Shown here: piece after piece, positions 45,201-57,050 of the stretch
Layout of the letters: each line of letters opens with the position of its first letter
Position numbering within the stretch: the first letter of the stretch is position 1
NCBI GenBank assembly: GCA_963580285.1
Contig: OY757010.1
Location: 220,553,234 to 220,617,233 of the forward strand
DNA length: 64,000 nt
Direction: 5' to 3'
From: Lucinisca nassula
Lineage: Eukaryota; Mollusca; Bivalvia; Lucinida; Lucinidae
The notes under the pieces: model-generated
The model's input: only the letters and a program-made list of their open reading frames with translations
Databases searched by the model: none
What the model was told of the DNA's origin: nothing
Translations under genes and position numbers: made by a program

Positions 45201-48200
45201 AGCATGGACGGTCCGCCTCGCACCGCGGTTCCTGGAAGGCTTAGATCCTCTAAGTGGTTTACCAGTACTAGTGTGCGGGCCGGATTCAGCTCTGCGTGGA
45301 AGCATCATGCAGCCCATATATTTCTTCAAGCCACTATGGGCGGGGGCCGAGGGATTTAGATGAAACTTGCTAGCTATGGTTCCCATGACCTAAAAATGAT
45401 GTTATGTATCGAGGTCATGCAGTACTGACTTGTTATTTCCCATTTTATATGAAGTTTGCCCCGCAACGCTTCTTGCAGTTTTCAATTCTTTCAGTCATTG
45501 TTTCCATGACCTGGGGAGGATCATATTATACGGTGCGCGGAAAAAAAATCACAAGAAAATCTTGCTAAGTGGATATCTTACGGGCGAAACGACTCACCTC
45601 ATAAGGGCGAATCGACCCACCCCTAAATTAGGGCGAAACAACTCAGGGCGAAACGACCCATGGGCGAAACGATCCGGATTCCGTGATGCACTAGCGTTAT
45701 GCTTTGGGATTTTGGGCTCATCGTCACCTTGTAAAGTAAATCTTGAGCAGGTAGAAATCCGTAGGTAGCCATATAGCTCATTGTGTCTCTTACTATTCCC
45801 GGGGCTTTTTTGTATACCCCTGAGTAATAGTTTGTGAAATGTTGAATTGACTGGCAAGACGAGAAGCGCTTTCCACTCTACCGAGAAGCTCCGGTAAATG
45901 CTTCGGTAACTGCTCCGGTAACTCGTTAGTCCAAGCGCGGTGCTGGATTTTACCGGCTAGGCATTTCGGCTCAGTGTGGTACGTTTCAGTTCATTTATAC
46001 GCGTGACGTAGTTTCGAAACTTTCCCCGCGGCCAATCTTCAGTTTTTGTGTTAACAAAAAGGAATCGTGTAAGTCAGGACAACGAATAAAAATATGAGCA
46101 TTAAAAAAAGAGTCCAATATCAATATGGTAATGGGCTGGTGGTCGACCCGGCAAAAAGGCAGATGTTTTATGTGGAGTAAAAAAAGGTTAACCAGTCCGA
46201 GACGGTTGTCTCGCATAGTCTCGTCGAGATTTCACGTGATTTGACCGTGAAAGATTCTTCCTTAAGGTAGCCATACGTTGTTATGACTACGCGTGTACGT
46301 CTTAGTCTATAGGCGGACATCTTGTAGATGCCTACGGCATCTGTTCATGTCCGTATAAAATGCAAAATGTATCAATTTCCTCTGCAGGTTTTGCTCTTGC
46401 TGTTGTCGAATCATAGTCTGTTCTCGTTAATTATGTTCATTGTAAGGCAGAGTTGGTACTAAAGATAATATACAAAATTCCATCCCTATCTATCTATCTT
46501 ATACAGAGTCGGTCACATTTGGCCATTACCTCAGTTGGTTGGGTGGCTACATTTAGAATTTAGCCACGTGAATGTGCTGGATATCTATACTACTCAAAGT
46601 TTGATAGGGATCACTTTTTAATGCAAAATAATTTTTGGATAACTTAATCAGCTGAATCCACATTTGATACAGAATGATAGTAAACCTATCCTTCACAAAG
46701 ACTAGTGATTAAGTTTGTCAACTGGCACTGCATTCAAGCGTGACGACAACAACCGTCTTGGCACCCACAAAATTTGCCGTAACACAAAGGGATTTGGACA
46801 CTTGATTTTTCACAAATTTCCAAATGTGTTTAGACAAACGTGCCTAATCACATGTATGACGTCCACGGGTATCAATTACACCACGACATTGCCTGCGCAT
46901 GCTCGTAACCAGAGTCTGTATCCGGTTTTGTCGAATCAGCCTCTATCCGGCAACAACTGCATCTTTGAGCTCCTGTAAAGTCCTCGGTGGCACAGGTCGG
47001 GCTGAAACAGCACGCTGTAGCATGTCCCACTCATGCTCAATCGGATTTAAGTCCGGTGATCGAGCAGGCCAGTCAATACAAACGATTGTCTCACGTTCCA
47101 GATAGGCATCAGTGTAGTGGTTACGGTGGGGACGGGCATTGTCGTCCATCAGAATAAAGTACGGGCCGATAGCACCGGCATATGGTCTCACAAACTGTTC
47201 AAGAATCTCATTACAGTACCTTACTGCCGTTAACGTTCTCTTTTCAACGACGTACAAGTCAGTTTTAACGTTCATGCTTATCCCAGCCCAAACCATGACT
47301 GATCCCTTTCCATAGCGATCATGCTCTGCCACATTCAAGTCATCGGATCGCTCTTTAGACTTTCGCCACACTAAATGACGTTTATCAGTGAATTCTAGAC
47401 AGAATCTGGACTCATCAGTAAACAGTACTGGCGTCCAGTCACGAATCGTCCACCTGACGTGAGTTCTGGCAAAGTCCAACCGGTCTTGAAATTGCTGTCT
47501 CGTCAACGGAACACGTACAGCAGGCCTCCTGGCATTAAGTTCGTACTCGAGTTCTGTTTCTAAACTCGTTATTCAAGCGCGTAGTGTTCAGGAAACGTTG
47601 TCGTCGAGACTGAATCAACAAAAACGATCCCGATGTTGAGTTGTAGCCCATATTGACTCCCGCCGTGTCTGTGTGAATGATTTCCGTGGGTAAGATGCCG
47701 ACTCCACATTCGGGAAACCACGCTCTGAGACACATTCAAAATCCCAGCAACACGACGTTGAGAGACATCAGATTCCAACATTCAGACGCCACGGTTTCTT
47801 TCTTCGGGGCTCTGACGGTTTTTTAACTGTCCCATAGGCAGTTTAGAATTTCACAAATCAAATGAAATCCGTTTTACTCTTAGTAAAGGAACACTGACAA
47901 GTTTGATTTTACTGTTGGAATGCAGTGTTACGCAAGATTTTTGGGGTGCATGACTTCATTTGCGAATTGTGAGAAGTGTGCACTTTCGTTAGTTCTGAAC
48001 TGCACATGAGTTTCTGCTTAAGATATTTATCAATACACAGAGTACAAATTCTGTCATGAAATTTTAAATTTTTAGTGCAAAATTTGGTATATAAAAAGTG
48101 ATCCCTATCAAACTTTGAGTAGTATAGTACCCAAGGAAACAATCTAGTATTGGTGTGCCATGCCATTGAAGTACGCCTAGCAATCAATTGGGCCCAGTTG

Positions 48201-51200
48201 TTCAATAACAAGACGTCGTTTGTTTTTGGTAAAACTATTAAGGATGCTCATTAAGGATGCTTTGCTCACCATCAAAACAACCAATAAGGTGGGTGTTTTA
48301 TGATATTAAAAATACAGTGTTCAGTATTTCTCCACATAAACCTATATTATGGTATTCATTAGAATCGCATCGCGGAAGCGGTTCTAATGAATATCCACAA
48401 TATAGGTTTTAAGGGAGACTTGACAAAAAACTATCCTTCAATTATCACAAAATACGAACCTTATATGCTGCTGTGAGTTATAAAACATTGGTTTTTTGCA
48501 TAGGGTAACGCTTCCATGTAGGCAAATACCGCATGTCTTGGCTCAACAATGACGTTTTATTTAACGTAAATTTATGATATGCATGTGTCCTACATGCGTG
48601 TAATGTTAATGCTTGTTAAACGTGTTCAGTTACAGCAGAATTAGAAAATAATGCACACACGTACGAACCATAGAGCCTACTTTTTGGGTTGTCAATTACA
48701 GAAGCACATGAGTGTCTTTGCAATGCTTTTATCGATTTCTTTAGATTGGATATGAAGTGATCCAGACGGTAGACGACGGACAAACCATTATAGGCAGAGC
48801 CGGTAGAGTTAATCCGAACTACGAGAGGCAGGGTTATGTCAAGCAGTTCAGCAGATCTCTGGCACAATATAAGAAACAGAACAATATCAGACGTGAAGCC
48901 TTCACTGCAACTGATGCTAATCCAGCGACAAACAGACCCTCTTTTCAGTCCCGCTACAGACTGGTTTTGACAAGGGTAAGTCGACGTCGAACAGAATAAA
49001 GTCGATCTTCAATGTTCGAGACAGGGGTAGTTCGAGCCACTGAGGGTTAATTTTAGCGGAAGGTCAGGAGATATAATAGCGATATCATTTTGATTGTCTT
49101 TACGACAAAGGTATGTCGTGTGTACGGATAAGAACAGTATTCATTGTCAAGATTGAATAAGAAAAGTATCCACAATTTATTAGCTTCATAAATGAAAGAT
49201 ATAACGATTTCGAAATAGCATTGCTAACGTGTCATCGGTGTTCGAGCCCTCAACATTTCAATGATATTATGTTTGTTTCGAGTTCAGTTTATTATGATAT
49301 ATCAATACGGTCAGTTTACCTAGCCCTCTTAAGGGCAGGCCTGTACATAAGCGGGTGACCAGTACAGTGTACATATTTTCGCTAGAAACTGACAACTGTC
49401 TTTCTAGAATCAAAGTATGGGAGACAATGACCAAAGATTCCATTTATCTGTCGCTTCTGAGAATGTTATAACGCCATGTAATAAATTCGGTAATCGACGG
49501 GTGATTAAATATGCAAATTAGTTAGATGGATCCCGTAACAATACATGTACATCTTTAACGACGTCGCATTCACTAATGACGGAATACTGACATTTTTGTA
49601 AAAGACTTGCGTTCAATATAGTTTTGTAGTCTCGTTTGATCCCGTTGGTTCTGTTTTTCAATTTTCGCCCTCTTACCATCAACAAATTCATTATTGTGAT
49701 GTGCGGTGATTGCTGGCAGTGTCAGGTAAAGAATGACTGATAACATTTGAGAATTATTTATGTTCTTGGAGTTTTGGTTGGTTCGGCGTTCCATACTTTA
49801 CACCAATTTAGGGAATTCTCGCTTAGCTACTTTGTGAGGTACTTGAAGGTCACGTACCCCTGTGTTCTCCACCAGATCTTACGCACTAAATGAAAGGCGC
49901 AAAAGTACTCAAGAAATAATAAAGAACGCCGGTTACAAAAAACAGTTTTTTAATTTGTATTTTTCTGTAGTAAAGCAAGTTCAAATCACAAATGGTAATA
50001 TAAAACAGTTCAAACTGGTTTTCCAATTCATTGTAAAGAAGGCAGATCCTTTCCTGAATAAATGTCCTTTTACTGTCAACACGCAAAGTCCAGTGTAACA
50101 TAAAACACAATGGGTAAATGTCCACTTTAGACACTGGTAATTCCAGAATTAATACGGCAAAACCCTGTCTGTCATGCATAAAGTCACTATTATGTAATTG
50201 TGTGTAATAACCTAAAAGACTCCCTTTTTATTAACATGTTGTTATGTACTTATCAAAACATTGCTCAAGAGGAAAGCTACATGTTTAGGCATTTATCCCC
50301 TCCCAAGCGATGGTCATCAAGGATAACAATAAGAACAGATTTGTGTTTAACAACAAAATGTCCATATCAATTATAATCTGTCTCAGTGTTTGATTCTAGA
50401 CATTTGTTGTCACAATATGGTTTCGATATTTCCATCTCATGAGGAGATTATGATAAATACGTTTTAGCCGTTCTTTTGTGATTAAAACTGCCATGTCAAT
50501 TTTATGTGAATTTACGGCATAATAAATGCATTGTAATCGAGAATCTTTTAAACAGAGATTCTTGAACAGACTATGGGCTAAGTCTATGACACTCGACGCG
50601 CCTGTACACCAAGTAGAAGTAAAACAAAGATCAGAAAGATTATTATAAAGCATACACTGTTTGACAAAGTGTTCCAAAAGCATATTTTCAAATTTATCAA
50701 AGTAGAAGTAAAACAAAGATCAGGAATCGATACAATTAACTTACTTCACCCATCAAAGACACCAAGGGAAAGAAACACAAACATGAAGCGACCAGACCAT
50801 TATGGAAACCTAAACAAAGGAAGGCCATAAGGACAATGACTTTCCCACAAAATGGTCATATGGCCATCCAAAATAAAAAGACACAAGTGATACACACAGT
50901 AAGTAACAAACAACAACATAAATAAATCGCCACAGAAGAACCGCCTTGGAACGGTCAGTGGAAAGATTTCCACTGGGGGGCTAAAATCGATTTTACGTGG
51001 CCAAAATCCTTGCCCTTACTTCCGTCGCGATTTAGACAAATAATTTGTTCAGTCCGCATGAAGGCCTCCTAATTCATTATTGCAACATCTCCGTGAACAC
51101 AAATAATCAAAGAACCACAGAGGTGAGACAACGGTGAGGACTCGACAGCAAGTCATTGATATTGCTTTTCTTCTTTATTTCAGCAAATGCCACTGTATTG

Positions 51201-51771
51201 CGTGGACGTACTGAGTACCGTTCTCACTAACCATGATATTCAAGACGCGGTGAAATTGAGTGCAGTGTCGGAAACTAAAATTGCGACATATTTTTCCTCA
51301 AAACAAATTAGAGATTACATATCACCAGAGGGACATATGATAGTAGATATGGTACCTTTAAAAATGATTCCTTCAAATATTCGCCATATGTGGGGACCAG
51401 AGGGGTGTACATCGGTATTTTCTGATATACGCATTGAAAATGGTAGATGTCGTGGTTTACTGTCATTTGGCACTACTTTTGCTGTCCAAAGACCACCATT
51501 CCATTGTAATTTAGATATATTCGGCAGCGATACAGCGACTCTCAGAAATCACATTGTGCGGCACCTTATATTAATGCAAAACAATGTGCGTGTGACAGGT
51601 GTTGTTGGTATAATGCCAATGGTGCAGGAGGACTTTGATATGCATGAGCTAGACCGCGTATTTCAGCAGTTTGGTGTGGAAAGGAAGGTTTGGTATGACT
51701 CCACGTATCCGAACTTGGAATATTCTCAGCTCTACCTTTACGAGAACCGTGAACATTTAAGTAAATATTAA
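42121..51771 (+). CDS. Histidine N-acetyltransferase-like / NAT16-like GNAT acetyltransferase gene (three coding exons)
   Basis: Joined exons 42121-42288, 48745-48975 and 51184-51771 give 328 residues. Both introns are phase 0 and have GT/AG borders. Such enzymes move an acetyl group from acetyl-CoA to an amino group. The best-known relatives are fish histidine N-acetyltransferase, which makes N-acetylhistidine, and vertebrate NAT16. Residues 5-56 form the N-terminal part of the GNAT fold. Residues 77-91 (RVNPNYERQGYVKQF) are the acetyl-CoA-binding R/Q-x-x-G-x-A/G region. The last 195 residues are the family's C-terminal domain. The length is somewhat below the roughly 370 residues of human NAT16. 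The substrate is an inference from family membership. Intron 1 (6456 bp) is full of transposons; intron 2 is 2208 bp. Confidence 0.82.
42956..44537 (+). mobile_element. Tc1-like element, copy 1
   Basis: Terminal repeats TATACTACTCAAAGTTTGAT (left) and ATCAAACTTTGAGTAGTATA (right) with TA targets; about 1.58 kb, normal for Tc1. Carries a broken transposase on the + strand. Inserted in the tandem units of the pearl-like element within intron 1. Confidence 0.92.
43241..44179 (+). pseudogene. Tc1-like transposase pseudogene, copy 1 (DD34E)
   Basis: Begins MPRGQLRNRLSPEEMSRGVG, then a helix-turn-helix (GVSQRRVAEILIVSQSVVSR), a DNA-binding linker (TQTVRNGLHEFGLTVMRPA), the first catalytic block LFTEESRFCL, MDDNARSNRA and SPDLNPIEH. 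The catalytic triad is D,D,E with 34 residues between the last two. Two frameshifts break it, near 43415 and near 43950. The first acidic residue is E (TEES), where copy 2 at 46943 has D (TDES). Not expected to be active. Confidence 0.9.
45053..45349 (-). mobile_element. Repeat A (SINE-like), full length with 14-bp duplication
   Basis: Flanked by AGGGATTTAGATGA at 45039-45052 and 45350-45363. Runs from the reverse tail to CTATGGGCGGGGGCCG. It lies in intron 1 of the acetyltransferase gene in the antisense direction. Confidence 0.95.
45580..45670. repeat. Short array of GGGCGAAACGACCCA-type words
   Basis: Five imperfect copies (GGGCGAAACGACTCA, GGGCGAATCGACCCA, GGGCGAAACAACTCA, GGGCGAAACGACCCA, GGGCGAAACGATCCG) with variable spacing in intron 1. 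Confidence 0.75.
45671..46585. other. Intron 1 sequence without recognised repeats
   Basis: Contains an imperfect hairpin at 46310-46362 (GGACATCTTGTAGATGCC with GGCATCTGTTCATGTCC) and no exon-like frame bounded by splice sites. Confidence 0.4.
46586..48126 (-). mobile_element. Tc1-like element, copy 2, opposite orientation
   Basis: Same ends as copy 1 (TATACTACTCAAAGTTTGAT at the left, ATCAAACTTTGAGTAGTATA at the right); 1541 bp. It lies 2.05 kb from copy 1, inverted, within the same intron. Confidence 0.92.
46943..47835 (-). pseudogene. Tc1-like transposase pseudogene, copy 2 (DD34E)
   Basis: The C-terminal two thirds (46943-47506) is open: LFTDESRFCLEF, GSVMVWAGISMN, MDDNARPHRNHYTDAYLE, SPDLNPIEHEWDML. 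The full D,D,E triad is readable with 34 residues between the last two. The N-terminal part is broken by frame changes around 47510-47570 and near 47680. The start codon of copy 1 corresponds to CTG here (CTGCCTATGGGACAG), though an ATG occurs six bases later. Protein production is unlikely. Confidence 0.9.
48340..48412. repeat. Palindrome of MITE H type (fragment)
   Basis: CCTATATTATGG, ATTCATTAGAATCGC and GCGGTTCTAATGAAT, CCACAATATAGG face each other. The outer arms are not recognisable. Confidence 0.6.
48745..48975 (+). CDS. Acetyltransferase gene, coding exon 2
   Basis: 77 codons between an acceptor (TTATCGATTTCTTTAG, to 48744) and a donor (GTAAGT from 48976). Holds the acetyl-CoA-binding segment RVNPNYERQGYVKQF. 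Reading continues in phase 0 from exon 1. Confidence 0.88.
49268..49440 (-). mobile_element. SINE B, 5'-truncated and diverged
   Basis: GGTCAGTTTACCTAGCCC, ACCAGTACAGTGTACA and GCTAGAAACTGACAACTGTC match the B core in reverse. The tRNA head is absent. In intron 2. Confidence 0.75.
49441..50699. other. Intron 2 sequence without recognised repeats
   Basis: No splice-bounded frames that extend the acetyltransferase. A fragment with the repeat G terminus (AAGTAGAAGTAAAACAAAGA) is at 50610-50630. Confidence 0.4.
50700..50975. repeat. Repeat G, copy 4, in intron 2
   Basis: AGTAGAAGTAAAACAAAGAT at the left, GGTCAGTGGAAAGATTTCCA at the right; very close to copy 2 at 33857-34132. Confidence 0.85.
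51184..51771 (+). CDS. Acetyltransferase gene, last coding exon
   Basis: 195 codons and TAA after an acceptor (TTTTCTTCTTTATTTCAG, to 51183). Starts QMPLYCVDVL and ends HLSKY. Contains the C-terminal domain with VDMVPLKMIPSNIRHMWG and the end segment SQLYLYENREHLSKY. No clear AATAAA was found in the next 180 bases before a MITE begins at 51953. Confidence 0.9.
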   Translation, partial: QMPLYCVDVLSTVLTNHDIQDAVKLSAVSETKIATYFSSKQIRDYISPEGHMIVDMVPLKMIPSNIRHMWGPEGCTSVFSDIRIENGRCRGLLSFGTTFAVQRPPFHCNLDIFGSDTATLRNHIVRHLILMQNNVRVTGVVGIMPMVQEDFDMHELDRVFQQFGVERKVWYDSTYPNLEYSQLYLYENREHLSKY

Positions 51772-51952
51772 TATACGTTTATCTGATATACAATGATTTC
51801 CTTTTTATAGACACTTAACGATATTAATGTAATTTAATTTACGAATTGCGCTATAAAATGTTGGTCAGAATGATTGTGCAAATCAGCTTTATACATTTTG
51901 ACTGCTGCGTGCACTGATAAATACTGTAGCTTGACACATGCATATGTGTTAC

Positions 51953-52205
51953 CATCACAAATACGCGCCTATAAAATTTTGACCCCTTGAACACCACTTT
52001 TGTATAGTAAAACATGGGTTTACAGGGGTATACCTTATTTTTCTTATTTTTGCTCTAAAATATAGATTGTGGGGTTTTAACAAGTACGTACAATCTATAG
52101 TTTGGGCAGAAATAAGAAAAGAATCACAAATGTTCATCTCAAAATTTTCGTTTTTTTCAGCAGTAAAGTTTAAAATGTATTTGTATAGGCATGTTTTCGT
52201 TGTGC
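51953..52205 (+). mobile_element. MITE H, full length
   Basis: CATCACAAATACGCGCC at the left and GGCATGTTTTCGTTGTG at the right; the central palindrome is mostly lost (TATAGATTGTGGGG ... GTACAATCTATAG). Lies just 3' of the acetyltransferase stop codon, so it may be in the 3' UTR. Confidence 0.8.
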
Positions 52206-52422
52206 TGCGTTATAATGTTACCGATAATGTGCATTTATTTTCAACTATATATTGGTTAGTGTATGAACCAATAAGGAATATCTATCTCCACTTGTGTGAC
52301 TTGAGAGACAGACATACAGGCAGATCCGGTACGAGGTTGACCTTGTTGGAGTTAATCTAATAAGTTTGTGTCTTTGACATTTCTTCGACATTTTGTGAGA
52401 TTTTGCGATTTTAAATGCAACG

Positions 52423-52705
52423 CATTACAAAAACACGCCTATTCAAATATATTGGTAAAATTTTACTACAAAAAAAAAATATTTTTTTTTTCGATAAAAT
52501 TTTTGATATTTTTCATATTTCTGCTCGTAAAATGAGATTGCTTGTACTCGTAAGAACCGCTTCGGCGAGGCAGTTCTAAGGAGTACCCACAATCTGTGTT
52601 TTTCAGCAGAAATTAGAAAAATATTGTATACCCATGTAAACCCCTGTTTTGCCATATAAAATTGGGGTTTAAGGGGTCAAAAAATATAGTTGTGTTTTCG
52701 TGTTG
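52423..52705 (-). mobile_element. MITE H, full length, arms in the other order
   Basis: CATTACAAAAACACGCC and TTGTGTTTTCGTGTTG ends; palindrome ACTCGTAAGAACCGCTTCGG / GAGGCAGTTCTAAGGAGTAC. Confidence 0.82.
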
Positions 52706-53081
52706 TAAAATGTCCCTGCCCAAAAATACATATATAATGATAAGACGCACATTTTTCCCATCAAAATCATTTTTTTTGTTATTGGTATAGAATACTGCTA
52801 CTTGGTATAACATGAAATTCATTTAACGTTTTTAGCTCTTTGCACTGATACTGACATGCATGCAACCAGTATAGATCCAGGTGATTCTCATCAGATTGTA
52901 CACGCTGTCAGACCTAATAATGAATTAGACGAAACCGAGGTTCAAAATTCAAAGACGGACGGTTCCCATTCAGAATTTTTAAGTTGAAAGAATTCGAAAT
53001 TGGATTGGTTTCAAGCAACGTTCTGATAATAAGGTCTATATTCTAGTTCTTTGGGATAATTGATTTCACTGCGCACCTCCT

Positions 53082-53102
53082 CCCCCCCCCCGCCCCCCCC
53101 CC
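53082..53102. repeat. Poly-C tract
   Basis: Twenty C residues broken by one G. Such tracts are prone to assembly length errors. Confidence 0.9.
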
Positions 53103-53462
53103 AACTTTTGGCTCCCATGTTTGGTTAAGTGTTACTGCAGGTTCTCACTACGTTGCACATCTCCTTCCTGATGCCAGGGCTTGCCGTGGTTCGTGGACAA
53201 TTTTAGCTGAGGTGAATCAGTTTGGGACGCCTAAATACTTCCTATCCTAGGAGAAGAAGCAGGTGTCCCTAACCTGATGCATGCGATGCGTTGATCGTGA
53301 GTAGAACATACATAGAACATATTTTATTTGGTACTGTAGGCCTCCGGCCCATAATACAACAGATATAGATAAATAATCTACAGAGTTACTTTAGCAGGAT
53401 ATATATATATACATATACACACACACATATATACATATATAATAATATATATGATATTCGTT

Positions 53463-56400
53463 TTAGCTAGTCAATTCTGTTCGTAAGTCAAATGCATTGA
53501 CAAGAAAATGAGATATAGAATATATACATCGTTTGTCTTTACTTGCCATTAAACGATGAAACAAACTTAAAGATCTACTCACAAGCCAGTGACGTTTAAA
53601 ATATTGTAGGCGAAAAGGTTCATAGCTCTGGCATTCAAAGAAAAAATGATACTCGTCTTCTACGACGTTTATGTTGTTTATTTGACATAATGGACAGAAC
53701 CTCAGCTCTCTGTCTATACCTAAATTACGACCTTTTTCGATCATTAGTTTATGACTTGAACATCTAAAATTAGAAAATACTTTTCTCAGTGTATATGGCA
53801 TTTCAATGGTCAGATAAAATTCTATATCTAGAACTGATTTGAATTCCTTATAAAATTGCGATTTTGATGAACTATTGATATCTTCAAACCATTTTTGTCT
53901 ATAACAATCAGTTAAACGTTCAAGAAATAAAGCTAAAAATACTTTCGAATCACCTATGTCTTGGGCTAACCATGCGTAGCCAAATCCGTAGGTGAATAAA
54001 ATATGTCTAATGCGGCTGGTCCAGTTTATTCTACCAACCTCATCCAACCTTTTAAGCATTTCATAACATTGACGTGGATAGCGTAATCTGTCCATATGAG
54101 TTAGTCTAACCCAGTATTTGATACACTTACTCATATACGTGATACAAAGTGGCAATCGTCCACACTCGCCTAGAGCTAATATTGAGCTAGTCTTATTTGA
54201 TAAATTACAGTATTTCCGGCAGAATTTAGCATGCACCTGTTCAATTTTTGCTTTGCATTCAAATCCCCATATCTCAGCACCATAACATAGGATTGGCTTA
54301 ACTATGCTGTCAAATAACTTGAACACATCTTTTGGGTGAAAATGACCGAATTCTGTTTGATATCTAAAGATGCAAAATGAGCTTTTGAGAGCTTGCTGTG
54401 ATAACATTTCGATCGATTTTGACCAGACAAGTTAAGGAGTAAAGAACAGCCCTAAATATTTATAGAATGATACAACTTCTATTTGTTGCCCCTGATATGT
54501 CCATACTTCATCGTGCTTCAGAATCCCCCCATTCCTATACACAACTACTTTGGTTTTTCCAAGATGGATTTTCATATAAACTGAGTTACAAAAGGATTCG
54601 ATCCAGTTGATTATACGTTGCAGATTATAAACTGTATCTGCAAAAGCAGCAATGTCATCTGCATATTCTAGTGCCAGCAATTCCTCTATATCATTAGAGA
54701 CAAATATACCGCTACCACAGTTTTCTCTCAGATAATCAATTAAATCATTAATAAGCAACAGGAAGATTATAGGGCTTGTAACACAACCTTGTCTTGTTCC
54801 TATATTACAGTCAAAATAATTAGTCAAGCCGTTTCCACATTTCACACAAGACTTTAATTTCTTATACATGGATTTAAAAACGTTTAAGATTTTCCCGTTT
54901 ATGCTTTTACGCGTTAGAGCATCCCATAAAGTTTCGTGATGAACACTATCGAACGCTTTTTCAAAATCAACAAAAATGCAATAAAATCGGCCACGTTTTT
55001 TTGAAAGGTATTTCTGTATTAATGCTTGAAGTACGAAAATATTATCGATTGTCGAACGGTCCTTACGGAAACCTGCTTGCGATTCGTCTATGACGGAATT
55101 CCTTTCACTCCATTTAGTTAATCTTATATTAAGAATATTGGTAAATATCTTACATATTGAATCTATTAATGAGATTCCTCTGGAGTTATTTGGGTCAAAT
55201 CGCGGGCCTTTCTTAGGTATAGGAGTTATTATAGTTCGACTCCACTCATCTGGAAAATCGCCGGTGTCAAGAATTTCATTAAACAGCGCGTTTAAGAAAG
55301 GCAAAATATCATCAATAACATATTTGTACATTTCTAAACATATTCCATCTTGTCCTGGAGAACGTTTCAGTTTTAGATTTTTTATGCTTTCGATAATTTC
55401 AAAATCTGATATAGGATTATTAAGCTCATCTACATTTACTTCATGTACAATGTTTTGAAGCACGTTATCCCTATGATCATTTTCAGAGGTTTTATTTAAT
55501 AACACCTGAAAGTGATTAAACCAATCGCGATTACTGATCTCATTCTGGGCCAATGAATCTGACTTTGGGTTGCATGACTTAATCAATTTCCAAAACTCAC
55601 GGGGGTTTGATCTACTATCGATTAATTTCTGTCTATTTTCGAGTGCGAGGTTATACTTTTTATCTCGTTTTAAACTCTTGAATGCATTTCTTTTGATAAT
55701 ATATGCTCGCAGATCTTCATCTGAATTTGTATTTCTAAACGTTCTCAAAGCAAGGAATTTTTCGCGCTTAGCAGTTTCACATTCATTATCCCACCAAGCT
55801 GGTTGACTCAGACATGGACGGACACGCGGATTAAATTTCATTTTGGCAGCTGCTTTATAGAATATTTCGATAAAATTAGGTAGGACAGATATTACATTCT
55901 CATGTTCATGTGTATAACAGTATATATTGAAATCTCTGAAGTTTGTCTTAAAATTATCGATATACTCTTCCTTTAGATTTGGGTTCCATATATATTTATT
56001 CCATGGAGTAAGGGGGTCATCAGGTTGATCAGACTGTGCATTGGCCATTTTAATTTTGATACTGCAATATAGAGGAAAGTGTACAGAAAAATCAAGTTTG
56101 TCAATACCAAAATTGGATATCATATCAAACAGACATGATGATGCTAGCATATAATTAACAACACTTTTGCCATTATTTGCGGTACAAGTAAAATTGCCCT
56201 GCATATCATCAAAGAGTCTACCATTTAAAGCATCAACATCAAAAATACAACATAGATCAATAAGTGATATACCAAAATTGTTATAAACAGTGTCCTTTGA
56301 ATTTCGTGGCAAACAAAATTCGTCAGATGGGTAATCAACATCGTTCCCAAAAACATAGTCTATGTTATCAGTTGGTATATAATCAAGAAAGTCTTTGATT

Positions 56401-57032
56401 CGCGCATTGAAATCGCCAGCAAGAAAAAGCGCTGCATTTGGATATTTAGTTACAACAGAATTTAATCTATCTGTTAGCATTTCAATACCGTCATCATCAG
56501 CATGTGCATACAATGGCGACCTTTCAGGTGCAACATAGGCAAAATATAAAATAATATCATATGCAGAGGATAAAAAGTTGTTGTCAATTAGTAATACTAC
56601 ACATTCAGGTAACTCATCAAATATACGTTTGACAATACCCTTTTTAACCATACTGGTTTTGACAAAAGCCGATACACCTCCTGAACCTCTGATTGCCGAG
56701 GTCCGCTTTGGTCTTACACAATTAAAGCTGCAAAAGCCATCAATAAAATTGTCAAAATCGTTAATATTAATACCCCATGTTTCAACCAACCCGATGATGT
56801 CAAAACAGTTGCAATATTTCTTAAATTCAACGTCATATTTGTATTTCTGCAAACCCTCAATATTCCAGGAACAAATCTTTATGTCACAAATATCATTAGT
56901 ACATGTATTTTCAGTGATACTGACTGGTGAATCAGTTGATTTCAGTTCATGTTCTGAATTAGATATATTATTATCGTTATGCTGATTATCTAAATTTATT
57001 GAAGTAGTATTTGCAACTAAACAGTTTCTCAT
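53463..57032 (-). pseudogene. LINE ORF2: endonuclease-reverse transcriptase with one in-frame stop
   Basis: Nicks target DNA and copies the element RNA. Residues about 50-325 are an APE-type endonuclease: CSWNIEGL, GLVETWG (E84), LAGDFNARI (D207, N209). The last motif reads FSVHFP where SDHxP is usual, and the preceding SxxDY reads SVVNY, so two catalytic aspartates appear substituted. The reverse transcriptase covers about 545-866: AGFRKDRSTIDNIF, FVDFEKAFDSV (motif A, residue 687), GTRQGCVTSPIIF (B), YADD (C, residues 790-793), YKYLGLFF (E). After FFTP a TAA at 54429-54431 interrupts the frame. The same frame then continues to 53463 with a C-terminal domain and a zinc-knuckle-like CPLCQ...H...C. 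Start ATG at 57032. Confidence 0.92.
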
Positions 57033-57050
57033 ATGGCTTTGACCAGACCC

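Larger units (their letters stand above)
42421..45580 (+). mobile_element. Pearl-like element remnants in intron 1, split by Tc1 and SINE insertions
   Basis: Left part: CCCCCGACGATAGTCGAAGG and a GTCC/GTCT microsatellite at 42465-42490, followed by diverged tandem units (TTTTTACCAGAGTTATG, CAGTGGATTTTA, CATGACC) at 42590-42955. The same units continue at 44538-45052 and 45350-45540. Further CCCCCGTAGTTAGTCGAAGG and CCGTTCGTCCGTAGAC ends at 44813 and 44985 suggest more than one element. Confidence 0.6.

Noticed and set aside
52836..52987. Exon-like frame after TAACGTTTTTAG: 50 open codons then TGA (ends TDGSHSEFLS)
   Set aside because: The first half (ACCAGTATAGATCCAGGTGA, TACACGCTGTCAGACC) resembles a decayed J hairpin, and the acetyltransferase already has its stop at 51771. 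Protein search with the peptide could reopen this.
55090..55458. 122-codon + strand frame, and similar + frames at 55570, 56578 and 57784
   Set aside because: They are antisense shadows of LINE ORF2 and ORF1, which have recognisable domains on the - strand.
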